This document shows, one piece after another, positions 35,311 through 47,200 of a stretch of 64,000 nucleotides of DNA. A program made the translations under genes and the position numbers. The DNA comes from Siphonodentalium dalli. Its lineage: Eukaryota; Mollusca; Scaphopoda; Gadilida; Siphonodentaliidae. Location of the stretch: contig CP136063.1 of NCBI GenBank assembly GCA_032622095.1, positions 213,917,982 to 213,981,981 on the forward strand, written 5' to 3'. Numbering within the stretch: position 1 is the stretch's first letter; the number at the start of each line of letters is the position of its first letter. The notes under the pieces are model-generated. The model was not told where the DNA came from. It saw nothing but the letters and a program-made list of their open reading frames with translations, and ran no database searches.

Positions 35311-38300
35311 TGTGGGTTTTGGTGTCAAAGCATTTACAGAGTAACCTTATAATGTTCAGCACTTATTTAGACTGTTTGTTGATTATATTTAATGCATTCA
35401 TGCTGATAATTGATTAGTTGTGGCAGATTGAAATACATTTTCATTGACATTTTGTGGAAGAACTAATAACTTTATCTGTCCGGTCTGCGTGCATTCGGGC
35501 AATGACATTGTAGAATACTCTACTCTCTCCCCTGTCTTCAAAATTGGCCGGACGTAGTTTCAGACTGACGTTAAATCACATCCTCGTCGCCAATGAAACG
35601 GTTATAGGAATATGTATTCTATTTAAAATAGTTTATTAGTTGTCAGTAAAGCCACAATACATGGTTATTCAAGATGTCAGCTAATATACGTTTGTCTTGT
35701 TCGGTTCTGTTCTCCCATTTCGGTAGCTGGGTGTGAGTCACTTCATATGATCTCATACGGTGCTCTTGAACTGGATAACCGGTTCTCTGCGGGACCTAAC
35801 TCCGCTACAATACTTCAATCAGATATATATTATTCATTATGTTGAAAGTCAGAAATGGAGCTGTCCGCCGGGATCTTTTTCAGACAATGTGCTGAATGAT
35901 ATCAGTTGGGTGCATCGATGCGCACATTAGATCGATGCGTTGTTATCATAAACAGACTATCGCGTTTCAAAGTCCGCGATTGCTGCAGGGCAGTTTAATG
36001 TATTAGTGTTCCCAGTTATCTGATAATAAAAAAAACACACTCGTTGCAAACGATCCGCGCCGTCATCGCGGACTGGCGTTTATCGGAAACATGAAAACTG
36101 CATACCAGTGGTACGTGCAATATTAACACGCAAACTATACCTGATCTGCGACGACGGTCAGGAAAAACCTCCGTTGTATAGAAGGAAACAATTTTTTCCG
36201 AAACTCAATGAAGCCGCAGCTCATATGTACGGAAATTCATCTGTACAAACAGTACTCTATGCCATATGACCTTGAATACATATTTTCTTAAAATGACTTT
36301 ACATGTAGAATCGATAGTCGTGTAACTTTCTTATAACTCGTGATATAAGCATGAAGTATACAGACACAAAACGTTAATCATGCAGTTAGCAACTGCATTT
36401 ATATTCCACACACTGATTAAGAAACTGCGAGTTATAAATTTGCATGAGATAATTACTCGTTTACATTTCTACACTGACTGAATTTGAATTGTGTTCAATG
36501 TGATTATTAATTTACGATTTAAGTCCAGCGAAGTTAAGGCTATATAATGTTACTACAATATCATTGTGTTACTGACCACAGCTCATAACACAGCTCATTA
36601 GCATGCCCGCGTGTATACTATAGGCCAAATATTAGAAACATGTGGACCGATGGGACTTTTATAAATAGAAAATTGGTTTTTCCGGTTTATTTAATTAAAC
36701 GCCGAACTGCGCGATCAGGAGACCGGTCACCGGTAAAAGGTGTAGTTGGGAATTTAAATTTCGTTTATTGTCCTTTACATTATTATGTCAATAATGTTGA
36801 TTTTTGGTTTGTGACAAGCAATGTCAATTACCAATAAAAGAAATTTAAAAGATAATTTGTAAGTCTTATATTTCAACTTTTATAGATATTTTTTGTTCTG
36901 CAGCTCACTGATGGTTGCGGTCGGAGACGACCGAGTCGGCCGCCGGTTCGTTAATTAGGTGCTGGTTGTTGTTGTTATTTTAACGGAATTCTGAGTTGGT
37001 CATTCGCGAAACCAATACATTTTATATTCTATAATTAAAATCATGGGTATATAATATATGATCTTGTTTATGGATATTGTAGGAAGACTAATCTGGCTGT
37101 GTCAAATTGAGCTATAGAGATGGGATTTCTCGCAGGACAACACATTTCGGGTTTTCATGGGGTGTGTATCCGCTGGATGTCTTATAGTTGCAGTATGTAA
37201 CAATTATGACCGCGTGAATTGCTTTCGATGTTTAGGTATGAACAATGGTTGGACCATGCACTCTTGGCGGGAACACAATACCTCCGATTTTGTATCCGCA
37301 TTTAGAAGCTTTCTGGTGTGGTGAATGAGAAACCTGCAGTAATAAGCCGTAGTTGTTTGTAATAATTCGAAGGATTAGTTGTTTTAACGGAATTCTGAGG
37401 CGGTGAATTCATGTAACCAATATATTTTATATTATAATTTATATTTATGGCTAATAATATGATCTTGAGGGCGTTACCATTTCTGATTGTGGTTTTTTTT
37501 TGTAATCAACCCACATTGGCCACTACCTTAACGCTTGACGCTCATGTCTACTTGTTAACTATCAATTATATCACGCACTGCGAATACAAACTCTTTCGCT
37601 TATCAAGCAAACGCGCAAAAGTATCAAACCTGAAAGATATGCAAAATGATTTGTCATTTTATCCACTTTGAGAATTTTGTGCAATCCAAGAAGACAAAGA
37701 TGGCGTCCACGATGGCAGTTGTATCTTTGGGAATGTATCTCCCAAAATATACACAATCGAATGATATTTACAATTTGTGGACAATTAAATAGCTATTCCG
37801 GTAAGAGCGAACAAGCTCTCCAATTAAGCGAGGAAGACCGATGTCAGTGTTTAAAGGAGACTTTTGATAAGAGATGTACGAATTCTCTCTAATGTATCTC
37901 ATGAGAGAACAAGCGAGTCCATCTATCTCCCTCTCTCTGTGTCTCGCTCTCTGTCTCTCTGACCTCAGCAGATTCATCAATTTTCGACGATTATTAAAAT
38001 CATCATTATCATGTTATACATATCCTGTACTCTTCAACTTGGCCTCTTGCCCTCCGCTCTTCTTATATACTCGCTGTCTTTTTCTTTTCTGAGGAGATAA
38101 CTCAACATAAGCGATGACTCGCTTGTTGTTAAATCCTCTTCAACCTCATATATTCTAACTCATGTCATAAATCAGCATTTGTAAAAAATATTATATATTC
38201 TTTGAGAATTAAATATTGTTTAAACCAAGCGAATGCAGGATCTCATGCATGCAACTGTAAAATCTAGACTCTTTGGCCTCACAGAGACAGAAAAATAACG

Positions 38301-38345
38301 CATCTTTATATGTACTGTTTATCTTGAACCGTGATATATATACAC
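35311..38345. other. 3 kb without a supported gene
   Basis: Contains the second copy of the dispersed repeat of 13590-13805 (35580-35785) and a direct repeat pair at 36975-37070 and 37380-37470 ('TTTTAACGGAATTCTGAG' followed by 'AACCAATA.ATTTTATATT'). Also a (CTCT)n tract at 37920-37965. Open frames are short and overlap on both strands. Confidence 0.5.
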
Positions 38346-38486
38346 ACAGAACGACACGATGTGCAAATGGGTTTGTCGATACGGCACGAGTGCTGTCGCG
38401 GAAGGATAGAACGAGGGGCGCTTCCTTTCGCGACAGCACGAGTGCCATATCGACAAACCCATTTAAATATCGTGTCGTTCTATGTT
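38346..38486. repeat. Hairpin with about 60-bp arms
   Basis: 'AGAACGACACGATGTGCAAA' at the left pairs with 'TTTAAATATCGTGTCGTTCT' at the right. Inner stem 'GGGTTTGTCGATACGGCACG' and 'AGTGCTGTCGCG'. Loop near 38412. Confidence 0.88.
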
Positions 38487-38809
38487 TATTACACGATTTG
38501 CGTCATAGAATCCGTGCATTACAAATACAGGCTTAGACGGTTTATTTAGGCACATATAGGGCGTGTTTTGTTATGTGTGATGATGCTTTTATTTCATTGT
38601 TTCGGGTTCATGATTGAGGCGAACGTCATGTACGTCATTTTACGTCAACGAGACGCGTTTGGAACGTACGTTCCATGTACGTTCCATACGTATTTGTAAA
38701 TATGGAACAGCAATAAGACTGTACTTCTGGGAACAAACGTGTAATAAGTGTAATTGCACAGTTAAATTGGATTCAATAGGGATGTATTGATTATTTATTA
38801 TTCTAGAAG

Positions 38810-38812
38810 CAG

Positions 38813-38844
<32 letters not shown>
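38810..38844. repeat. (TG)n microsatellite
   Basis: 'GTGTGCGTGTGTGTG...' run. Confidence 0.95.
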
Positions 38845-38884
38845 CTCAGAATAGTCTCACGGATGTGACCGATCATCATTTATT

Positions 38885-39502
38885 TGTCCCCCGAAAATTT
38901 AATTTTCGGGGGACTATAGAAATGGGCTTCGTCCGTCCGTTCGTTCGTCCATCCATCCGTCGTACCGTCCGTTCGTCCGTCAGTCCGTTCGTCCGTCCGT
39001 CACACTTTTGAGTACCTTCATGGTGTAATCGTCTCCTCCTACAGTTTTCATCGCAGAGATTTGAAACTTCAGAATATTGTTGCCCATATATTGAAGATAT
39101 GCAACATGTATATAGATGACGGAAAAAAATATTTTTTTACGGAGTTATATACCTTTTTTTAATAATTTTCAGTATGAGGGTACCTTCATGGTGTAATAGA
39201 TATGCAACATGTATCTAGATGACGGAAAAATTATTTTTTGACAAAGTTATTAACCCTTTTCGATATTTTTTATAATTTTTTGTATGAGGGTACCTTCATG
39301 GTGTAATCAACTCCTCCTACAGTTTTGATCGTAGATATTTTAAACTTCAGAGTATGGTTACCCATATATTGGAGATGTGCAACATGTATATAGATGACAG
39401 AACAATTATTTTTTTATCGAGTTATTAACCCTTTTCGACTTAGAAATTTTAATTTCTTTAACAAAACGGCATCGATTAGCCACGTTTTCGGGGGACACTG
39501 TG
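38885..39502. mobile_element. Dispersed element with CCCCCGAAAA ends and CGTC-rich block
   Basis: Begins 'TCCCCCGAAAATTTAATTTT' (itself a hairpin with CGGGGGA) and 'CTATAGAAATGGGCTTCGTC', followed by CGTC/CGTT simple sequence. The body has three 'GTACCTTCATGGTGTAAT' blocks at about 39013, 39179 and 39288. It ends 'CACGTTTTCGGGGGACA'. The matching terminal GGGGGA motifs suggest a non-autonomous DNA element. I recall similar repeats from bivalve-type genomes. Confidence 0.7.
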
Positions 39503-39747
39503 GTCGGCTGACCTTTTGTTTTATACATCAATGCCATCGTATATGTAGTATAGAATGATGATACATCGATATACTTAACAGTAAAAGACCCTAACTTAGC
39601 GGCATACCAAATTAATTCAGTTTAGAAATAATTACTTAATGGTCCAGACAATGGATAGTGAAATTCAGTGCTCATATAAAACAAGATCCATGATTATGTC
39701 ACGAAAAGACAAACAGCTGACATATAAACCTTTAATAATATCTATAG

Positions 39748-40535
39748 TTACAAACAACTTGGTATCATTTGTAACAATATAGGTAGCAGGAGCGATTATA
39801 TAACTGAAGTTAAAAGGAGAGCGACACAAAAAGTAGCGCTAACGAGGAAGTATACATTTGTCATATACAGGAGAATCCTGGAAGGAATTTATTTTGTATA
39901 TATACGCCCTATTTTAGAGTATGCTTCTCCTGTCTGGGACACCTGCGGTAAGGGTGAAAGGGGTACTTGAAAACGTACAGTACTGGGCAGCAAGAATAGT
40001 CAATGGAGCCACGAAACTTTGTAACAACACAGATATCCTAATGAAAACTGGTTGGGGAACATTGTCAGAGCGTCGAAAAATTATGCCAGTTTTATAAAAT
40101 GTTTTTTAAAATGACACCACCATACCTCTATACATTAGTCCCAAGATCAACAGAGAATGTGCATGGATATCGATATTCACCGAGGAAGCATCACCTAGAC
40201 AAACTGCCTTTTGATTCTGCGTCGTGTTAAAAGTCCTTCCTCCCTTAATTTGTGGAGTTTGCGCAACCTTATCTGATTTAAAATTAGCTCCAGACAGCGA
40301 CGATAATAACACTTACATTTATCACTATTATCATAACTCACGCCCATCGCAAGTTCATCACCGTAGGCTTCGCATTGGGTGTAGTTTTCTTAATCAAGAT
40401 TTGTGCGAAAATCACTCAAGATCAAATAATATGTGGAACATTAGAAACGGCGGCTCATTTTATATTTTCCGATATACCGGAATCAACGAAACGAATGCTT
40501 CTCTTGAAGATTTAAAAATTTGACTACCGATTCTG
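39748..40535 (+). pseudogene. Degraded LINE reverse-transcriptase C-terminal region
   Basis: Reading across several frameshifts gives LINE text in order: 'YKQLGIICNNIGSRSDYITE', 'YIRPILEYASPVWDTCG', 'NVQYWAARIVNGATKL', 'TGWGTLSERRKI', 'YRYSPRKHHLDKLPFD', and near the end 'VHHRRLRIGCSFLNQDLC'. At least two stops and frame changes break it. It lies just outside the left end of the giant transposon (TTAA at 40697). Confidence 0.75.
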
Positions 40536-40696
40536 CCCTGAAGGAGCAACTACAAAAAGCTTAAATGAAAACATATCTACCTTTAATATATTTCAGAAAT
40601 GTATAACTATGACAGAACGTTTTTTTTACAAATAAAATAACAAATCAACAGCTATGGATGATATGTTTTCACAAACCCAATATTTATATAATCTAC

Positions 40697-40712
40697 TTAA
40701 AGTCCAGCTGAA
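40697..40712 (+). repeat. Left end of the giant element: TTAA target site and TIR
   Basis: TTAA (40697-40700) is followed by AGTCCAGCTGAA (40701-40712), the exact complement of 62927-62938. Confidence 0.85.
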
Positions 40713-40905
40713 TAATACAATTAATTTAGCTCCAAAGATATCTAAATATGTCTTAACTTATGCTAAATAAGGTTTATAACATGTATCCTGTCCATATTAT
40801 TCGCATTTTTACCAAAAACTATTATTTCCAGCCTTTTGAAGAAAACGGCTTTTTTGTTTACAATATTCATTTTTGAATCGGCTGTTTCCGTCGCGACTCG
40901 GGACA

Positions 40906-40920
40906 TGACGTCACGGAGGG
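40906..40920 (+). promoter_or_regulatory. CRE-like promoter box of the transposase gene
   Basis: 'TGACGTCACGGAGGG' lies 205 bp inside the left end and 67 bp before the THAP exon. TGACGTCA is the binding palindrome of CREB/ATF factors. The same 15 bases appear at the opposite end (62726-62740) in inverted orientation. Confidence 0.6.
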
Positions 40921-40986
40921 TACCGTACCAAGGCGGAAGTGATTTTATGCGCCGTTTTTGAAATCGCTTTTTTGTTTTGAACAAAA

Positions 40987-41201
40987 ATGACTCGTCGCTG
41001 TGTGGCTGCAAACTGTGACCATACAGTTAATCATTTGTTTAAATGGCCCAAGAATGAGGCTATTCGTCGGCAGTGGACGGCGTTTGTCCGGAGCAAGAGG
41101 GTTTGGAACGGGCCATCAGATTATAGCTACTTGTGCTCGAAGCATTTTCAAGAAGATTCGTTCACCAATATTTTTAAATTCAAGCTGGGGCATACAAAAG
41201 T
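40987..41201 (+). CDS. Transposase exon 1: THAP zinc finger
   Basis: 215 nt from an ATG in good context (A at -3), ending before GTGAGT. It contains the full THAP signature: C5, C10, W30, C50, H53, F54, with 'HLFKWPK' in the place of the usual 'F..FP'. It closes 'FKLGHTKV'. THAP fingers bind specific DNA and here probably recognise the transposon ends. Ends in phase 2. Confidence 0.92.
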
Positions 41202-44200
41202 GTGAGTCACAATGTCAAACATATTTTACTCGTACATGAATAACAATTTACTCTACCAATAAATCACCCATTTATGGTCCTTGTGGGTTCAGGGCAGGGG
41301 TGCGTGGGGTAACACAGCACACTAGTCACTAGTAGCCCTAAATGGGTCATGACTCATGTGGATTTAGCCTTTCAGGCGATGTGGGCATCTGGCTTAATTG
41401 TTCTACTCAAGTGTAAATGCACAAATCGGCACCTTGACAACAAACCGTCACTGTACATAGCTATGACAATATTAGGCTTCAATTCCAAGGCTATCAATTA
41501 AGAAGCTGTCTAAATATAAGTGACTGTTCTACGTTAGAGGTAAACATCGATTCGAAAAGTAAAGAGAACCTGAACATGAAATGGAATGAAAATCATTAGA
41601 ATAGAACTAGTACTAGTAGTAGGTCTACTCACCAGATTGAACTTTTCGAATAATTAAAATCCAATACGAATCACCCATGTAATGCATTTATGAAAGCATG
41701 TAAAATGAAATCAGCCGAAAAATTCCATGTGTGTGTTTATACACCAAGAGTACCGCACTGCAGCCTGTAGACGTGTAGTGTACGTGAGAACTGAGTCGAT
41801 CATGTCACAAATTTTAGAAAATATTTCCATCCACAAAATATAAATTCCTTGTATTCCAATCAAATCGTTCAGAGAAATCCTTTACGACAGTTCGAACCAC
41901 ATCCATAACTACGAATTTACATGACTACATCAGTCATTGAGCAATAACCGAGCATAACAAACTGATATTTGAACTGTGAACACAAACAAATTTGTAGCAT
42001 GTGGTGTGACCTACATTTGAGCTAACGTCATGCGCGTATACATATCCATACACGGCAACGATGCGTCTACTAAAGTTGATGATGAGACCCATACAATCGT
42101 AAAATATCGATCAAATATAGAATTATGTTAGCTTTTAATATGTATTCAGCACACTGTCTGAGTATTATTTTAAAAAAAGAACAGCAATTGCGAGGGACTA
42201 TTTTGTTATTGCGAATGTAATATGCGTAAAAATCGTTCGATTTGTGATCAAAGCAATACGTACTACGTCGGTCATATGCATAGGACCGCCCACATTTCGA
42301 CCGCCGAATGTGCTAGATATATCCTTTATAGGCCTATATAATTGATGCATTGCGGACATTGTGTGATGCCGGGTCTAGATACATTTAAAAAAAATAAACA
42401 TAACACATACTCAAAATAATATATCTATTTAGATATGTGCCTTTTGGGTTTTTTTTATATTTGTTCAGAGTCTGTCAAAAACAAGTTTTCTACATGATAA
42501 TCTAAAGGCCATGATAATATTCAGGTCCAGTAGGCTACAGTTTAGAAATTCTTGATAGCATAACGTGTATCTTTCACACCACCCTTCCACCAGTGGTCAT
42601 AAATTCACAATGAGAATTTTGGTGTCCAAAGCCAGTTGAACAATTTAAACATAAAGAAAAGATCATTTGAAGCATACTAGTAATGAAATATAGGTCAACA
42701 TATGACCGCCTCTGCAGCTTTCTACCCACTATGTGCATGACTGAATCTCAATTAAAAACATAATTGTATAATTCATCATGGAGTCTACAACGATATGAAA
42801 TCAGTATGTTTCTGCATGCCAGCTCACATAGCATAAATGGTTAAAAAAAATAGTGTGTCTAACCATGTCTAACATGGACATTTCCAGGGCTGTTTTGATA
42901 CCTGTTACAGGTATGGGCGCCCAAACTTGAAAAGCCCAAATGACCCTAAATACCTAGTGGACAGTATTGAGTCAACCTGAATTTTCAAGGCAATTCAACA
43001 ATATGCGATGTAAATAAAAAAAACTGCATTTGCAATACAGCCTTTATAAATTTGCATGTTGAATTTTTAAATCAGAAATTAATATTATGTCATATTTATG
43101 ATATATTATGCATCTGTATCTATTGGTTCGGTGCAGAAGCTGTATTTTAAAGTTATATTGGGATACCGGTTACGGGTACATATCATCTGCTGGAAACGGG
43201 TGTCTCCAAATAATCTCTGCCATTCTCTTGATTCTTCCCTGGTGTCTAAATCTACCCCCCCCCGAAAATGTTTGACACAGCATGGGTTGAAAATAATACG
43301 CCACATGTTGGCTGCATGAACTGTTCGAATTTCAAATTTACATCCACCTCCCAATGAAATACAAGAAATGCTAGTTTGTTTGTTGCTTCCAATAATGAAC
43401 GCAATAATAAATTGCATCAGTGTAATAGTGTATCTGTTTTCATTGTATGAAATATTATCAGAAACAGAATTGCACACCAGAAGCCAGTTCCAGACAGCGT
43501 CGTTCGGGCTCTTTTCACAACTGTTCAAAGTACCCGAATAGATCGCTGATTGGTTTCTATTTTTATATAACTGCGCGAGCCACGACTGTGATTGGCTTAC
43601 TCCGTAAAAGAATGCGGAAGAAAGAAACGACGCACGTGTTTACTGAAAATTAAGGGGGGTTGGTTACAAACTATTATGATGCCTTTCTCATGGCCACATT
43701 GACAGCGAATAAAACTGATTTCTTCAGACTTTCAAAGTTCTACCCTATTATCATGATTATGATGTATAGAAATTTGAAGAAAACAAATATCCAAAGCCCA
43801 ACTTCCAATTTATGTAATTTTTATATTGCTAAAATTTAGAAAATGTATATTGTATCTCGCTATAATATACGACCATATGGAGTTATTGGTTAGAGTTGAC
43901 TGAATCTTGGTTACAAATATTTTATGGCGGGTTATTATCAGCGACGTGACGACGGCGTGGGGTGTTATATAATTTTTTTTTACTTTTGGTCTGAAATAAT
44001 CGTCATTAAAAACATTTCAACCTTAGCTCTGGGGTGTAAGGTTGTAAATTTCCAACAATTGGAATTGATGAGGTACCAGTTGGAAACATCTAAATTATTG
44101 GCAAACTGAACTGCTCTCCTGAGGCATATTATTAAGTTGCCTCATATTGATCACAGTAATTTGACTGTGATTAATATAATTTGATTGGCAACAATTTCAA

Positions 44201-47200
44201 ATTTTCAAACCAGTAATTGTTGGGAATTGAGACACAATTGTTGATTTTTTGGACCAACAGCAGCCTATCTTGCTACTTTTGGTCTGAAATGGTTCAGAAG
44301 GGAGGGATCCATATGGTCCACGCAGATGGTCTGTTTAAGATGCAGTTGTAAATTTCAAGCTCCACCCCCCCCCCCCCCCCCCAATGGAGACCATCAAGCC
44401 ACATCCAAGAGCTCACATAAATTTATGTGAAGACCACACCTCCTTTCATAAACAATTATTACACCTGGATGTACCAGAACACACATGTAATTATATGACT
44501 GGTGTATGCATTTCACTAAATCCAAGTCTTATAAAATGGAGGTTGGAAATGAATATTAACTTCAGTGCAGTCATTCTCCCAACATAGTATGCTGCCACGG
44601 TGGTTAGACATGGAACAATTAAAACTGAATATTCATGGTGCTAGTATTGACTGTCAGAAATGTTATGCCACATTATAAACATCATTCTTAATTGTCTATT
44701 ATGTGTGGATTTGTGGGTCTATATGTGACATACAATTTATAACAAACCTAAAAATTATTTTATGATGGTTGAATAAATGTGCTAACATTCCACCATAAGT
44801 TTTATACTGGATGTGAAAAACAATAACAAGTAAATAGTTTATGATTCTTCATTTTATTCAAGCAAAACATTTCATAATGAACACATTTCATAAGACTATC
44901 ATTTTATGGCATAGCATGAAGACCTGTATTTGGTATTAATTGTAGCTGCAGCAGATAATTTATTTGATACTGTAGACCAATTAATAATAGCAAAACATTC
45001 TGACCAAATATTACAATCCATACATTTTGTTTTCATTCTACATAGTTTATATCTCAAAGATGATGCAGTGCCCACAAAACAGATGGAGCCTACAACTCCT
45101 ACATGTACTCAACACCCACAACTAACACCAAAGCGTGTGACAAAAGCAAGGAACTTGTCAATACAGCGACAGAGGAAACAATTGGTGACAGAGATGTTAT
45201 CTCCAAAAATCAGTTGTCAAAATGTTTCTCCTGGTGAGATTTTCTTCACTTTATAAATGGAATATAAAATATATTCAACATTAATCCTTTCATGATGATA
45301 GCTGCACTGGTGCAGAATTAAAGATCATGTGCCAGTGCATTCTCATATATGCGAGTCTCCCATAGGGAGCCTCACATATATAAGAAAACTGGCTTACAAG
45401 GGTAAGATCAATATTGTTAGGGCCATGTATTCTCTTATATATGCGATACTCCTCATGGGAGACTTGCATATTTAAAAGAATGCATTGGCACAGGGTTTTC
45501 GCAAAATTTTCAAAATGCAGACAGATAGAAGTCTCAGTTCTGAAATAATAACCAGCACGACGATTGATCGGAAAATAGATTCATAAATGTTTTAGGAAAC
45601 ATGTCAGGCATCTGATACATGAAATTATGCATTGGGTTCTTGCTGCAGTGTAAGTTTCACTCCAATTTGTTTTACAAAAAAAATAGCTATCATTTCACTG
45701 GCAGATCAAATCCTTTCATTACTTCCTACATGTATATAATATGAGAAAATATTGAGGTGCAGTCAGCGAGCAGATTAATCCATGTGTTGCAATTTCATTT
45801 GAAGCATTAACACTACAGTCATTTCTGATAACATTAAATAAGCTAAGAAAACAAAATTAAGACCAGCCCCTATCATTTTAGTAATGAAATCACCAGAGCT
45901 GATGGTAGATCTCCCTGAGGTGGGAATGGAGCTGGAGGTCAACACAACCCTGGACAAAGAGACACAGTGTGTTGTCAAGACAGCAAGCAGAGGTTGGTGT
46001 TCTGCTTAGAAATTCAGAAAACTTGCATGGTATGGTTAAGCATCTACTAATGATGAGATTTAAAGCGATTCAAGGCACTCGCAGTGGGTACATCTGCACA
46101 AAACATGAAAGTCTACAATGTTAACACATACCAGTATCCATTAAGAATAATGGAGATTATTGGTAGTTTATCAATAAAATAGTTCGCGCATTGAAATCAT
46201 TATTATATATAAACAGAACTGGTAGTGATTTGTCAACAAACATCGCTAATCATGTAGTACAGTAATGCTCTAATTAATCGTCTCCTTAACCACAGCAGAA
46301 TTATGGCTAAACGTTTGGTGGCTTGTTGCCATTCATCGGAAAGCTCTCGTTGAGAGCTTTCCGATAAATGTCAACAAACCATATTTCTGACTAAATCCTG
46401 AAAAGTTACTCATAATTATGCTGTAGTTAATGAGTCGATTAATTAGAGCATTACTGTACATTAAACATTGTTATCTTATTGAACCAATTGCACTTTTATC
46501 TGTAATTCCACTGTAACAGTGATATTTACATTAATGATGGGAGCTGCGCATATGGGAAGCCAAATTGACATTTAATAAATAATTGAGCTTAAGCGCAATA
46601 AGGAATTCCTTATTGCGCTTAATAAGGGAAGATCTAATTGCGCTTATATAAAGCGCAATAAGGAAATTCCTTATTGCGCTTAAGCGCAATAAGATCTTCC
46701 CTTATTGCGCTTATGCGCAATAAGTGATTCCTTATTGCGCTTAAGCTCAATTACTTATTAAATGTCAATTTGGCTTCCTATATGCACAGGTGCTGCATTA
46801 AAGATCCTGTGCCAATGCAGTGATAATGTAAAGTTTCAGGGATATTTGTACCCATGTTATCCAGATTTGCACTGTAGAATAGAGTATATGAACAAACTGT
46901 TTTCATTGTGAAACTCAGTGTACAGTTCAATGCATTTTTTAGATTGTTTATTCTTACTTTATGCAAATGGAGCGAGATGACTTTAAAACAAAGTGATTGG
47001 GCCATCCAATCTTTTGTCAGAAAATAATGAGGATGCGAATTGGGAATTTTGGGGGTCAGAAATTGCGCATAAACTTTACTACAGTAATGCTCTAATTAAT
47101 TGACCCCTTAACCACAGCAGAATTAAGGGTAACTTTTCAGTATTTAGTCGGAAATATGGCTCGTCATTCATCAGAAAGCTCTCCCAGAGAGCTTTCCAAT

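Noticed and set aside
38885-39011. Possible protein with 'VRPFVRPSIRRTVRSSV' repeat
   Set aside because: It translates the CGTC-rich simple sequence at the start of a dispersed element.
43106-43528. 140-codon minus-strand open frame in transposase intron 1
   Set aside because: No recognisable domain or start context. It lies in an intron and overlaps a plus-strand frame.
46549-46784. tRNA or structured RNA gene
   Set aside because: The palindromes do not fold as a cloverleaf, have no A/B boxes, and the outer arms define a MITE-like hairpin.
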